Positions 31,101-42,218 of a stretch of DNA of 64,000 bases are shown in pieces. The stretch is taken from NCBI GenBank assembly GCA_905221605.1, contig CAJNDS010002612.1, positions 243,626-307,625 of the forward strand. The letters are read 5' to 3'. Made by a program: the position numbers and the translations under genes. Positions within the stretch are counted from its first letter, which is position 1. Every line of letters starts with the position of its first letter. The DNA is from Symbiodinium natans (Eukaryota; Sar; Dinophyceae; Suessiales; Symbiodiniaceae). The notes below the pieces were generated by a model. The model was not told the DNA's origin and made no database searches. It was given only the letters and a program-made list of their open reading frames with translations.

Positions 31101-33235
31101 CCTCTGGGAGAAGCGCTGCAATCAGGGATTTATGGGTTTTGGGTTTAGGGTCTCAACGTTCCACTGTCGTTGAATGCTCTTGGAAACTCCGAAAATCCTC
31201 CTCTTGTTGCAGACATAGAGCCAGCCAGAAGTAAAGCCAGAAGTCGGTCCAGAACAGGCAAGAACCCTAAATCCCAAACCCTAAACCCTAAACCCTAAAC
31301 CCTAAATCCTAAACCCTAAACCCTAAACCCTAAACCCTGAACCCGCCTTGCAGGCATCGTTAAGCTTGCAGCACTGCTCAAGGCAGTTGCAGTCGAAGAG
31401 CTTGAACCCGCCCTGCGGCCGGCGGGCGGGGGGCCGCTCCACCCCCAGGCCACGATCCATGCAGAACTGCTTCGCAAAGGCCCGGCAGCGCTCCGCGCGC
31501 ACCTTTGCGAAGTAGCCGTACTTGTTCAGCACATACCTTTGGGAGGCTCCAGGAAGTCTGAAGGGGTTTTGGGGGGTGGGGGTCCGTTTCCGGAGAGAGG
31601 AAAGCAAATCTTAGGAATGGGGCCTAAACCCTTAAAAACCCCTAAAGCCTGATCCCAAACTCCCTTGGGGGTTGAGGTCTCCGAGGTGCTGGTAGTCCAG
31701 GAGCGCGAAGTACTTCAGCACAGCCTGGAGGAGCATGCTGGGCAGCGTGATGCAGCTTAGGGAGTAGCAGCCAATCCACAACCAGCGCTGCCGGTCATTC
31801 CAATGTTCGTGCGTGTCCACATAATCGCTGAACTTCACCTGCACAAGAGAACCACACAAACCTGGGTTTTTTTTCTATAGTATAGCCTCTCCTTCACTCC
31901 GTGCATCTGCGCAAGGACAACCCCTTCGGCCCACCTTTAGGCCCGCCATGAAGTATGCGAAGCTGAGGAGGAGTACCAGCAGCCCAGTTCTCTCAACGGG
32001 ACTAAAGGGATGCCCAAACTCGCATCCACAGATGCCAAAGACTGGGTGGTTGTTGCGAAAGCGGTACAGGAAGTTCGGCCAAAGGCCCTGGCCACGCATA
32101 GCCTCAGTCATGCCAGCCATGTCCCTGTTGCACTGTTCCGAGACGTTGTCGGGCTTATCCGCCCCGACCACAAAGAGAGTCCAGTCTCGGCGATTGCCGC
32201 CGCAACCTTCGTATACGTTTCCCAGGAGGTCCATGGTGCCTACTAACCTGGGCTGTCAACTGAGTAAAGTCGTCTTGTTGTCCTTAAGAAAAATGAACCC
32301 TAACTACCCTGCAATAGCGACAAGGAACAGGAAAGCAGGCAGTCCAAGTGGGATGAGAACCTCGGTTGCTGCTAATGAACTGAACGCATACCAGAATTGC
32401 GGCTTCAACAATATGGTTTCGGTGTCTAGAACAAGCACACCTAGGGTTTGAGGGCAGTCAGAGGGGAGTCTGACGGGGGCTTCATTTTGCGGTTTTGGTT
32501 GAATCAGGCGCCAGCGTTTACAATTCGCCTCGGCTGCCAGCCGAGAGGCGTCTAGAACAAGCAGACCAGGATCTTCCCAACCCTTCCCCCAACCAGAAAC
32601 TTTTCTGCTTGTCTGTAGCCCCCCCCCCCCCTTGCGGGACCTGCCCAAACCGTCTGGCGCAAACCCCCCTAGCTGGCCTGCAACTTCATCTTGAACCCTT
32701 GGACCTCTCGGGGCACCGTTGCGCATGCTGCACCCTGTGTTGGGCCAGCCCCTCTGTGTCCGTTGCGGCGAGCGTAGGCGTCTACAATGATGACCACTTG
32801 CCGTACCCTAATCATGGTATGGTTACTTCTGATTTCTGTTCCCGACACATCCAGAAAACCCTAGTACACACTGATAACACGTTTTTGAACCTTTGCAAAC
32901 CTTCATTGGGATTTGGGGGTTTCCGAAATGAGGGGGTGTCTTATTGTGGTCTTTTAATAATAGGGGGATCCTACTACTTGGATCCTTATTGGGGGTCCCC
33001 TAAACCCTAAACCCTAAACCCTTAACCCTAAACCCTAAACCCTAAACCCCAAACCCTAAACCCTAACCCTAAACCCCAAACCCTAAACCCTAAAAACAAA
33101 ACCACTCCTGAACGGCAACCCAGGGACCAGGCCCATGATGGTGCAGACCAGGATCGTCCCCAGGCCTTCCAGGGCCTCCCGGGCCTGCGCGCGGCAGCCC
33201 GGCGCCGGAGGGGGGGTGGCGTCCATCTCCTCCAT
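28143..33235 (-). CDS. Polytopic membrane protein with C-terminal EF-hands (about 16 exons)
   Basis: Likely a calcium-responsive membrane protein. Exons: 33235-33103 (start MEEMDATPPPAPG; membrane segment GTILVCTIMGLVPGLPF), 32440-32313 (membrane segment VLIPLGLPAFLFLVAI), 32252-31935 (DWTLFVVGADKPDN, HPVFGICGCEF, membrane segment GLLVLLLSFAYFMAGLK), 31838-about 31665 (WLWIGCYSLSCITLPSMLL), 31536-31347 (Cys-rich CNCLEQCCKLNDACK), a possible exon at 31262-31155, 30920-30822 (SLFASLFAGIAFAGSCLFVV), 30583-30530, 30437-30348 (GTGMNFFFLWPLQDTVKFL), 30063-30013, 29615-29562, 29265-29239, 29049-28984, 28880-28792 (FCLLDRDADGLLSY), 28573-28468 and 28247-28143 (LDADQDGQLSLREIEAI, stop). Exons from 30920 down join in phase, several through GC donors and one through a probable GA donor. 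The two loops DRDADG and DADQDG are EF-hand loops; the second is canonical. I could not place the membrane part in a named family. The last exon could be read as non-terminal if GTGGTG is used as donor. Confidence 0.75.
28885..28985. repeat. AT-rich inverted repeat in an intron
   Basis: TATAAGTACCTTAATTGCGA and related ATAAGTATTATAAGTATAGC words face CATACTTATAACGCC and CTAAGTACC. This is another hairpin-forming intronic stretch, unlike the CCCTAAA repeat. Confidence 0.5.
29625..29845. repeat. Degenerate (GAACCCTAG)n / (GAACCCCAG)n repeat
   Basis: About 20 imperfect 8-10-bp units with AGAACCCTAG as the commonest form, in an intron of the membrane-protein gene. Confidence 0.85.
32905..33000. 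repeat. Dispersed GTTTCCGAA...GGATCCTACT element
   Basis: GGGTTTCCGAAATGAGGGGG, CTTATTGTGGTC and GGGGGATCCTACTACTTGG match in order GGTTTCCGAACTTCGGGG, GTTATTGGGGTCC and AGGGATCCTACTTCTGGG at 22256-22345. A shorter piece (GCGTTTCCGAGATTCGGG, CTTATTGGGGTC) lies at 19984-20018, and a related reversed piece at 34345-34450. This suggests a short repeated element. Its ends are not defined. Confidence 0.55.
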
Positions 33236-33239
33236 TTAG

Positions 33240-33690
33240 GGTTTGGGGGTTTTAGGGTTTAGGGCTTAGGGGTTTAAGATTTAGGGCTTGGGGGTTTAGG
33301 GTTTAGGGTTTAAGGGTTTAAGGGTCTAGGGTTCAGGGTTATGCCGGGTTAGGGTTTAGGGGTCTAGGGTTTAGGGTTTATGGTTTAGGGTTAGGCGTTT
33401 AGGGTCAGGGTTTAGGGTTTAGGGTTTAGGGTTTAGGGTTTAGGGTTTAGGGTTTAGGGTTTAGGGTTTAGGGTTTAGGGTTTAGGGTTTAGGGTTTAGG
33501 GGTTAGGGCTTAGGGGTTGAGGGGGTTTAGGGGTGTGGAGGTGTTTAGGGTTTAGCGGTCTCGGGGTTTAGGGGTTCAGAGGTTCAGGGGTTCAGGGGTT
33601 CAGGGGTTTAGGGGCTTAGGGGTTTAGGGGTTTAGGGGGTTTAGGGGTGTGGGGTTTAGGGGTATGGGGCTTAAGGGTTTAGGGCTAATC
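33240..33690. repeat. Telomere-type heptamer region
   Basis: About 450 bp of TTTAGGG with GTTTAGGGGTTCAGGGG variants lies just upstream of the membrane-protein start codon. A 90-bp perfect stretch sits at 33410-33500. Confidence 0.9.
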
Positions 33691-33971
33691 CTAAACAATC
33701 CCCCACCAACAGTAGGAACCTTTATGAGCATTTGTTTTCTGATCTCGGGTCTTCCTCAGGGCTTGGGCTTTGGGATTTCGTAAACCCCACAAGCCTAAAC
33801 TCCTGAACCCTAAATCTAAGACCCCGAAACCTCCCCAAATCCTAAGCCCGAAACCCCAAAACCAGTAAACTCCTAAACCCCTAACCCCTAAACCCCTAAC
33901 CCCTAAACCCGAAACCCTAAACCCTAAGCCTAAGACCCCGAATTCCTTAGGCCCTACGTCCATCAACCCTA

Positions 33972-34590
33972 GCTCCCGCGCAAAAGGGCAAAAGGAATAC
34001 TTGGCATACCTTCCAGGACATTCCTATCAACCTTTCAGACTCTCTTGGTTCTCTAGGCCCTAAGCCCTAAACCCTAAACCCTGAACCCTAAACCCTCAAC
34101 CCTCAACCCTAATCCCTAAACCCTAAACCCTAAACCCCGAGCCCTAAGCCCTACGTAAACCCAAACCCGAAACTTCCGAGGTCCTCCTGCGCTGGAGCCT
34201 CCAAGAGCGCCTCGGCCGCGCCATCTCCTGGCACGGGCTGCTTGGGTTTAGGCCTTAATTTGGCATCCTGCAGATTAACCCCCCTCCCCCCTAAGCTCCA
34301 AAACCCCCAACACCCGCCCTCAAACCCGAAACTTCAAAGACAAAAATGGGGACGAAAGTATGGCACCCCTCATATAGACCCTCGCAGAGTAGGATTCCCT
34401 TGTAATCAGGACGCAAATAGGGTACCCGGAATTTCGGAAACCCCTAAATGAATAGACATTTTCTGTGGTGAACCGGCGCCGCGGAAAGGTCCTCCTTCAA
34501 TAAAAGCTCTGCAAGCTAAGTTGAAGTGCGTTGTGCCCACCCCAGCTGCCCAGCTAGTACCCCAAGAGCAAAAATAAGAACTTGCGTTCC
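33972..34590 (+). CDS. Plus-strand exon candidates, unidentified
   Basis: About 33972-34057 reads AKGQKEYLAYLPGHSYQPF after CCCTAG. About 34169-34246 can be read plus (LLRWSLQERLGRAISWHG) or minus (PVPGDGAAEALLEAPAQED). About 34450-34488 reads FSVVNRRRGK. A segment ending at a stop near 34578 reads QAKLKCVVPTPAAQLVPQE. The plus reading is favoured by the first and last pieces only. I could not build a phase-consistent model. Confidence 0.3.
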
Positions 34591-35031
34591 CCAAGAAATC
34601 GGTCAAGACTTTCGGTCACAACGAAACCCTAGTCCCTCAACCCTAGACCCGAAACAAACCCCCGAAACCCTAAACCCTAAACCCTAAACCCCAAGCCCTC
34701 AACCCTAATCTCGCAACCCAAAACCCACAACCCTAGACTCTAAACCCCAAACCCCAAATCCTAAACCCTAAACCCTATAAACCCTATAAACCCTATAAAC
34801 CCTAAACCCTAAACCCCCCGCCCTAAACCCTAACCCCTAAACCCTGAACCCTAAACCCTAAACCCTACACCCTAAACCATCCTTAAAATGCGGCGGGGTC
34901 CTCGTGGCGACACGGCGTGGTCCGCCATGGCGTAACGGACAGATCCGCAAGGCTCAGAGCACGCAAGCAGGCTTTTGGGGGTTTAGGGTTTTGGGTGTTG
35001 AGTTTGGGGTTTGGGGTTTATGGTTCAGGGT

Positions 35032-35063
<32 letters not shown>

Positions 35064-35069
35064 GGTTGG

Positions 35070-36253
35070 GGGTTTCCGTGCCGCGTTGCCTTGAGCCAGG
35101 ATATCCGCCTCAGCAATCGGATTGCAGCATTCTGCAGCCTGTGGGCCCCCAGGGCAAAAAGCGAAGTCGTCCACACCTTTTTCCCACAAAGACTGCTGCA
35201 TGGCTGCGTGACACGAGTGTGGAGCTTCACAGGCGCTCCGAGACCCGAGCCTGTATGCTGCAAACAACACACATAGCAATTTTACATCTGAGTATACAGG
35301 CAATGCCTGTATACAGAATATTGTGGAAGATGATGAAATTTAGCAGATCATATCAGAACATAACGAATATTATATACATGTATGTACGTGTTCTCAAATG
35401 TGCTACCCACAAGGACCTAACGTCTCTAAGTCTTTGATACACGTGTATGGCGTGATTCACATTTGCCCGTATCGCTTCGTTGTACTCAAGAACGCATGCT
35501 AGTAGCACACAAAATACGCACGTATGTGGGTGAGTGCAGACGTAACCTTCAACTTCTCCTCCCCTTGAGATTTGCACGACATCCCACTCTTCTAAAACAT
35601 GGCCATGTAAGTTCTTCGACATGACACTTGCGGCCAAGCTTAGGACGAAGGATCAGTGTATTGCGGGACTTGGTTTTCCACTTACGTGCATTTCCAGGAC
35701 GAGGCTGGTGCGCCTTGTGGTCATGGTGCACATCCCATTCCGGGTCGCAAATAGCCTGCCGAGTTCTGGGCCATTCAATTCAAAGAATAGTCAAGAATGG
35801 TATCGTAAAGTACAATTTAGCATGCTCAGGTATTGTAGACTATACTCTAGTACGGTCTAGTCCCATGCGGCCGTTGACTTTACCTGAGTTCTTGAAGTTT
35901 AGGCTTATACAGATCGAGGCAAAAAATCATAGGATCATGTGTTAGGAGAGCTACACTCCCTAAACCCTAAACCCTGAACCCTAAACCCTAAACCCTAAAA
36001 ACAATAGCAGGCCACCTCCACGATCGACTCTGCATCGGACTCTTTCGTCTCGTCGCCTCTCCTGGACGCCAGACGCATGCAACCAGCCAAGAATTGGACT
36101 AAGAAAAGCACGGGCGGTGTTGTTCTAAAGTTACTACAAACAATCTATAGTTATGCAAGCGTATACTACTCCGCCATACTGCAGTACAAGGGTGCACAAC
36201 CCCTGTCGAGAGAAGCTCTTTCCGATGCAGGTTGATCCTGGCTGGTTTTGCAG
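35070..36253 (-). CDS. Cys-rich multi-exon gene, unidentified
   Basis: Exon candidates in transcript order: about 36253-36135 (QNQPGSTCIGKSFSRQGLC; acceptor CACCACAG), 36061-36016 (GDETKESDAESIVE|GTGGCC), 35755-35686 (ICDPEWDVHHDHKAHQP; acceptor GGCAG, canonical donor GTAAGT, although the frame also stays open through it), about 35640-35550, and 35250-about 35077 (SACEAPHSCHAAMQQSLWEK, then FCPGGPQAAECCNP; acceptor CATACAG). Spacing of Cys and His suggests an extracytoplasmic or metal-binding protein; no family is assigned. The intron between the last two is unique sequence, not heptamer repeat. It could be the 3' part of a longer transcript from the BPI-like gene, but that gene has its own stop at 36434. 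Confidence 0.45.
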
Positions 36254-36433
36254 CTGTGGTGCAGTACAGTTGACTGCTGAATTGCCAGCTACCACCCTGC
36301 AGGAGCCGTACTACAGCTTCACTGCATTGTGGCAGCCGAATTAAGACATGCACTTTAAGGCTTGTCCACCCTGACGCCGAGAAGGCAAGGCTGGATTCGG
36401 GACAGAGTGCAAAGTGGGTGCCTTTGAGGGTGC

Positions 36434-38310
36434 CTACTCCCCCCCTTTGAAGATGAACACAAAGAAGAGGTCTGAGATGACGACGTCAGAGAGCGTGAAC
36501 TCCGCCAAGAAGATGGGCCAATGCTTCTGCAAGTACTCCCGCAGGTGGTCCAGCAGGGTGCAGAAGTCCATTCCAAGGGCATAGGACGCCATGACGAGAA
36601 GCGGGACGAGGTAGAGGACCCAGCCCCACAGGAAGTACCACGCCAGGCAGGTAAGCTCGAACTTCATAATGCCTCCCAAGAGGAGGGTTGGTAGCAGCAG
36701 GAATGCCGTGAACCAGCCGATGACAGCGGTGCCAGGGCATGCGATGTAAGCAGCGGTCCCTGCTACAGGTGACAGCCGCATCATGCAGCTGAGGGTCGCC
36801 CACATCAGGGCATTCACCGCCTCTGCATTGCGACGATCCAGGGAGAGGAAGAAGCCAATCCGGAAGAGCGTCCAAGCCAGGCAGACGAGTAAGGGCAAAA
36901 ACTCCAAGCTGGCCTTTGCAAGGAGCCCTGCCCCTATCGCAGTCTTCATTGACGAGGCGACAGCGGAGCAGAACTCGCTGCCACAGCGCTGAAGCCTCCC
37001 GAAGTCCAGCAAGCCGACATAATCCGGGAGGTTGAAGACCAGGATGCCCACCGCATATGCAGCACTGCCGAGGAATCCGAGTCGCCTGGAGAGTCCGAGG
37101 AACGTGGAAGCTGAGACTGATGGGTATCGCAGCGCGAGGCTTGCGCCCAACACATCCAGGATCGTGGCAAGGGCGAAGCAGGAAGCGCCCACGGCGCTGC
37201 AACCGGCACGCACGCCTCTCGCTGCAGCGTATCTGCTGACCAGTGGAGCAAGCACAGAGCCCTTGTCATGGGCAACCATAGCATCTGAACCAACCATCGA
37301 CGCGATGAGGCTGTTCAGGTCATCCCAGGCTGTGTGGCTGAAATTGTGCTCCAAGGTTCGCAGTAGGTCGAATAGCAGGCCAACGCAGCCCAGCACCGCA
37401 CAGATCCGCCGCCACTTGATGCGTGCCCCGAAGCGTGGTGATGCGGCTTCAGTCTGCTCAAGCATGCACCTGACAAAGAGCATCGTAACTGAAAAGCAGT
37501 CAGGCTGCGAAGCCGCACGGCTCGCTACCTTAGATGAACACGCGAAACCGCCACCATGCCGGGGCTGCCAAACCAGAAGCTCCTGAACCCAATCCCTAGC
37601 TGCGAGCATCGCTGCTCCTTCTGGACAGAAACCTATGCAACTCTGTGAAACTTACTGAAGCTTAGACAAGCTTCGTTGCCTGGAGACTCCGCTGCAGTTG
37701 CCGGTGAACGAAGCACGTCCACCGCCTTCGGCTTGGCGCTGGCGAAGAGCATCACTGCTGCGAAGGACAAGCATGCAGCCGCCAGCATGGAACACAGCAG
37801 GAACGGCAGTGAGCTCGGATCCCCCAGCAGCCCAGTCATGAAGCCGATCAGCAGGATCTGCAGGGTGACCAAGCAACCGGCGAATAGCAGGCACCATGAT
37901 CGCAAACAGGCCCATGAAGAAGTCAGCAAGCACAGCCACAAACCGTTCGCAAGGCCGCTGCAGATGGCCAACCTCCAAAAACAAGCTGCGTTGGGCGGTA
38001 TGGTATACGATGGTATGCTAGACTCTTATACCTATACATACATACATACATACAGACAGACGGTATACTATGGTTCAGAATGGCGTTTTCTTGTAGTTTA
38101 GATGTTGAGGGCACAGAATGAATGGCTAAGGATTTGGGGCCTTGCAGGACGGTGACTGCACAGCATACCATGATAATGCTTTATTCGTATACGGTGCACG
38201 AAGCTATATGTATACTATGAGTCTCCATACATATATTTATATATATATATATATATTCTCACACTAGACTGTAAGGATAGCATGGTATGCTTACAATGCC
38301 TGTCCATACT

Positions 38311-38366
<56 letters not shown>

Positions 38367-41300
38367 AATTATTAGTATTATTATTATACTAGACTGCAAG
38401 GATAGCATGGTATGCTTACAATGCCTGTCCAGACGTTGCGGACAAGGGGCCACAGCAAAGTGGCCGGAGCAAATCCAGAATGAAAGTAGGCGATTGACAA
38501 AATCAGGGATGCCGTCTCCTGCGTCAGCAGAATACCGAGAACAGTAGCGTTGAAACCTGAGTCATCCGATGCACCGGATGCCTTGCAACACGACGCCCCA
38601 AAGAGGATTGCACTGGTGGACGTGCGCATGTTGAGCAGGAATGGTGCAATCCAGCTCAGGGTCACACGAATGCAAAACACTGCCGACGCTGTTGAAGCCA
38701 CGGTACCAGACAGAAAGCCGAGGTCACTGGCTTGCTGGCGCTGCTTCTCGAAAGACGTGGAAAAGCTTTCCTGCCAGAACGTGAAAGCCAGCAGCGCAAC
38801 AGCCGCACTTCCTTCTGCCAAACAGAAGACTGTCGTTGCTTTCCAACCGTATGCAGCCGAGGCAAAGCCACCATAATCCTGCCGTTCAAGAGCGCGTGGC
38901 GGAGAGGTGCCCATGGAAATCTGCACATGCCACAAGACTCGCACTAGCAAGAGGCTTGCTAGAACAAGGGCCGATCCGATGAATACCACGAGGCCCCTCC
39001 AAGCTGATGTTTCTACGATGTAAGATGCGGCAGCAAGGTCGAAATTGCTCGTGTCCATTGTCTGGGTGATGTGGTTCAGCTGGCCTGCCATTGGATTGCA
39101 CAACATCCACACAGCTCCATTTATTGCCAGGAGAGCAGCTCCCAGGACAAGACTGAAGTGGAAATACCGCTCCTCGTGGAGCTGCTGCACATGACGCAGC
39201 CGGACCCACACTCGGAGACGGCATGCAAAGGAAGCAATGCGCTTCAGCCGTGTAGATATCGGAAGACAGCACAAGCAGCAAGCCACTGCAACCAAAGCCA
39301 AGGTGATCCCAAACTTCAGAGACGGATCCATGCCATCGGCACGCGGATCGTCGTTGCCGGGGCTGCATGCACGCAGCATGGGGAGAAGTTCGGGGGTGGC
39401 AAGGGCCACTTTGATGTACCCGCTGCGCTTGCCAATGGGTGTCTCAGGCACGCTGTACTGGCCAAACGTCACGTGCGGCAAGGCGCAAGACGTTGCCCGG
39501 CAGTCTGAGCACAGCAGGCTGGCATTGAGCTTCACCAGGCAACGCAAATCTCCCGAGACACCACAGGGGCTGCACTCCTGGCCCAGTCTTGTCGCTTGCA
39601 TGAAGGCTGCAGTACTGCTTTCCTGCGCCGTGAAGATGAGTGCTCGGCGAAGGGCTTCAGGCCGCCAACCTTAGCTCGCTTCTCGCGGCTCACGCAAGCT
39701 TCTTCTCCCGAACCTTTGAGAGGGGCGCTTCTTGAAGGGTTTAGAGTTTAGGATTTCGGGTTTTGGTTGTTGGGGTTTAGGATGGTTTAGGGTTTAGGGC
39801 AGAAGACCCTTGGGCAAAGCAAGGAGACTTCCGGGCATGTGAAGGGTGCTTGCTGGCAGAATCACATTATTATGCAACCGAGTGGCGCAGCCATCGCTCG
39901 AGGACGAGAGGACGACGTGTGTGCCGAGAGATTGAATGTAAACACATCTCCGAACTGGAATCCGATCCTCGAACTTGCAGCTCGAGCAGTCGTCCCTGCA
40001 GCCGGAAAGCAGATACCAGCCACGATCTCGGTCGACAAGCTTGAATGCCGGGGCCAGGGATGGCAAGTTGCTCGCCATACAGTGGCCATCGAGCGCTTTT
40101 GTGAAGCTGATGGTTTGGTCTGGCGTGAAAGCACAGTCTTTGTTGCGGAACACACTCATCCACGCTGTGGCAGGCGTGCCTGAGACCTGCTGGCTGATGT
40201 CTGTGGCCGCGGCACGCCATTTTGTCTGCTGCTGCCGGAGCTGGAGCTGCCGGACAGCGAGCGCGTGCTCGTTTGAGACCCCAAGCTGCGGACATTGAAA
40301 GCCCATGCAAGGCTGGTAGAAGCCGGAAGTGGTGCACTGGCAGTGCCAGGACACCTGCACGTACCCTGCCCAAGCTTTGCCTTGAGGTGGAATGGTTCTG
40401 ACTGCAGGACGAGGGGCGAAGGGCACCAAGGAACAGGCGGAGGATCCACCAGCACAAAACACAAGTGGAGTGTGGTTCAGCCGGTCATTCAGGAGAGGGA
40501 GGCTGTTCTGGATGGCCTGTTGGGCCAGCGACTTCAACTCACTTGCAGATCCCATGAAAGCGTCTGAGTGGAAAGAAGTCACGTTGGCACTTCCCATCGT
40601 CACGTTCGACACCTGGAGAACGATCCCAGCTGTATGGTCGTTGGGCACGTAGGCTGAGACAGAGATCTGCTCTTTGACATTGCAGAAGGTGGCGTTCAGC
40701 AAGCTAAAGTTCGACACTTTGGCCGCCGTCGCGTCCAAGCAGTCGAGCTTGAGATGCAAGGAGCTCTGTCGCATGATGACTCCGGCTCCCGCACTTGAGA
40801 TGTCCACCTCTGGACGGGCCATGTCAATAGTGGAGTAGAGGGTGGCGTCCTTCACGCGGCTGGAGTTTTCTGAGTAAAGCAGACCGGCATAATGCATGCC
40901 TTGGGCGAGGGCAGATAGCAGCTCCTGGCTGAAGCGAGCTCCACCAAGCAGAACCAACTGCTTGGGGCCATGTCCTTCAACTCGATTCCAACTCTCACCT
41001 AGCGGAAGCGTGTTGTGATGCCCCGTCCACGGAGCATCGGAATCAGGGAAGGCCTGTGTGGAGCCATTTCTTGCTCTTGCATGGACTGTGCAACTCGCAT
41101 GCACCGCGACGAAGCTTTCATTTGCAGGCACCTGCGAGTACACAAACTGGAGATGCTCCAACTTGTATGTCAAATTCAACGCGCTGTGAATGGGCAAGGT
41201 CTGCTGAAGGGTTAACTCCGACTGGAGGTTCTGCATTACGTATGCATCAACCACTTTGCGGATTCCGTCGCGAAGATCGTGCTGGTCTGCAAAGAGGCGT

Positions 41301-42218
41301 ACCAGCCAGTCCGGGTGACAACCATGAACATCGGGACCCGAGATCCAGGACGTGTCCGTGTGGGGCAGCAGCTTCAATGCGCCTCCTTCATTTCTCACCT
41401 GCACGAGGCTACTCACCATGATAACACCAGTGATGTCGACCTCATCGTCACACACTGTATCAGTGATGCACCAAATGAGGCACGCGACCGATTCGATGTG
41501 GAGTTTGCCAGGCACACGGAACTGAAACTCCGCAGTGAGCCTGAAGCGGCCTGCATCAGAGCTGCCATCAGGCTCTAGGATCTCAGCTCGGGGCGCCCTC
41601 GATCCTGGATGCTCGCACATGTGGGGTGACTGGTGAGGGTTGCCACCCACTGGCACTCGTGTGCAGACATCGCGACGAGATCGAAAGGCTTCAGAATTGA
41701 AGTCGGAGTCTGCGTAGATGTTGATGAAGAATCCCGACTCCACTTTTTTGTGGTGCACATCTGGGACATTTGCTGACATCACATACGAAATGACTTCCGC
41801 TGCAAAGCTGCCCTGTCTCAAAGGAAGATCAAGCAAGAACTCTTGCGGCAAGAAATACTGGAAATCATACGCAAGCGCCTGGCTCACCATCGAAGCCAAA
41901 CGGGCCATTGCCATGGCTTGGCATATCTGGATCTCATCATGCGGGGTCTCTGGCGCGAGGGCTATGAGTGGGGAGCGCACAAGCCTCGTGTGAGCCATGT
42001 GCCTGCGAATGATCTCACAGGTGACGGCAGCATATGAGTAGCCTGCCACATGATTAGGTGCACAGTACGGCTGCTTGCACGTCGGGCCCCCCCAGCACCG
42101 CCGGCCTCACGCGGAAGCGAACCGATGAGGTCAGCCATGGCCTGCGCAGGGGGGTTCCTTCTGGGATCTTCGGAGAGAGGCTCAGGAAGAGCGAGGATGA
42201 GAGCAGAAGCAAAAACAT
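36434..42218 (-). CDS. BPI/LBP-like (TULIP) domain fused to a polytopic membrane region
   Basis: BPI-family domains bind lipids in a hydrophobic groove. Exon 1 (42218-about 39.8 kb) starts with a signal peptide (MFLLLLSSSLFLSLS). After an apparent frameshift at the C7 run 42087-42093 it continues for about 750 codons. The stretch from VACLIWCITDTVCDDEVDI through HPDWLVRLFADQHDLRDGI to LTLQQTLPIHSALNLTYKL follows the order seen at the end of a BPI N-terminal domain. FSQELLSALAQGMHYAGLL and SLAQQAIQNSLPLLNDRL follow as in the C-terminal domain. Many NxS/T sites fit an extracytoplasmic location. A Cys-rich tail follows. Exon 2 (39669-about 38425) has a Cys-rich start and about six hydrophobic spans. 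Exon 3 (37985-37656) has two or three spans, and exon 4 (37620-36434) about six, ending at a stop. Exons 3 and 4 join in phase across a 35-nt GTAAGT...CAG intron. Joins 1-2 and 2-3 are provisional. Predicted length is roughly 1,700 residues. Confidence 0.7.
38224..38365. repeat. (TA)n tracts and two 44-bp direct repeats at an intron edge
   Basis: TA runs occupy about 38232-38255 and 38314-38365. The 44-bp sequence beginning ACTAGACTGTAAGGATAGCA is present at 38263-38306 and again, one mismatch, at 38388-38431, where it overlaps the 3' end of exon 2 of the BPI-like gene. Confidence 0.9.

Noticed and set aside
31155-31262. Membrane exon in the EF-hand gene with a fixed reading frame
   Set aside because: All three minus frames are open and protein-like here and no clear acceptor decides between them, so no frame is asserted.
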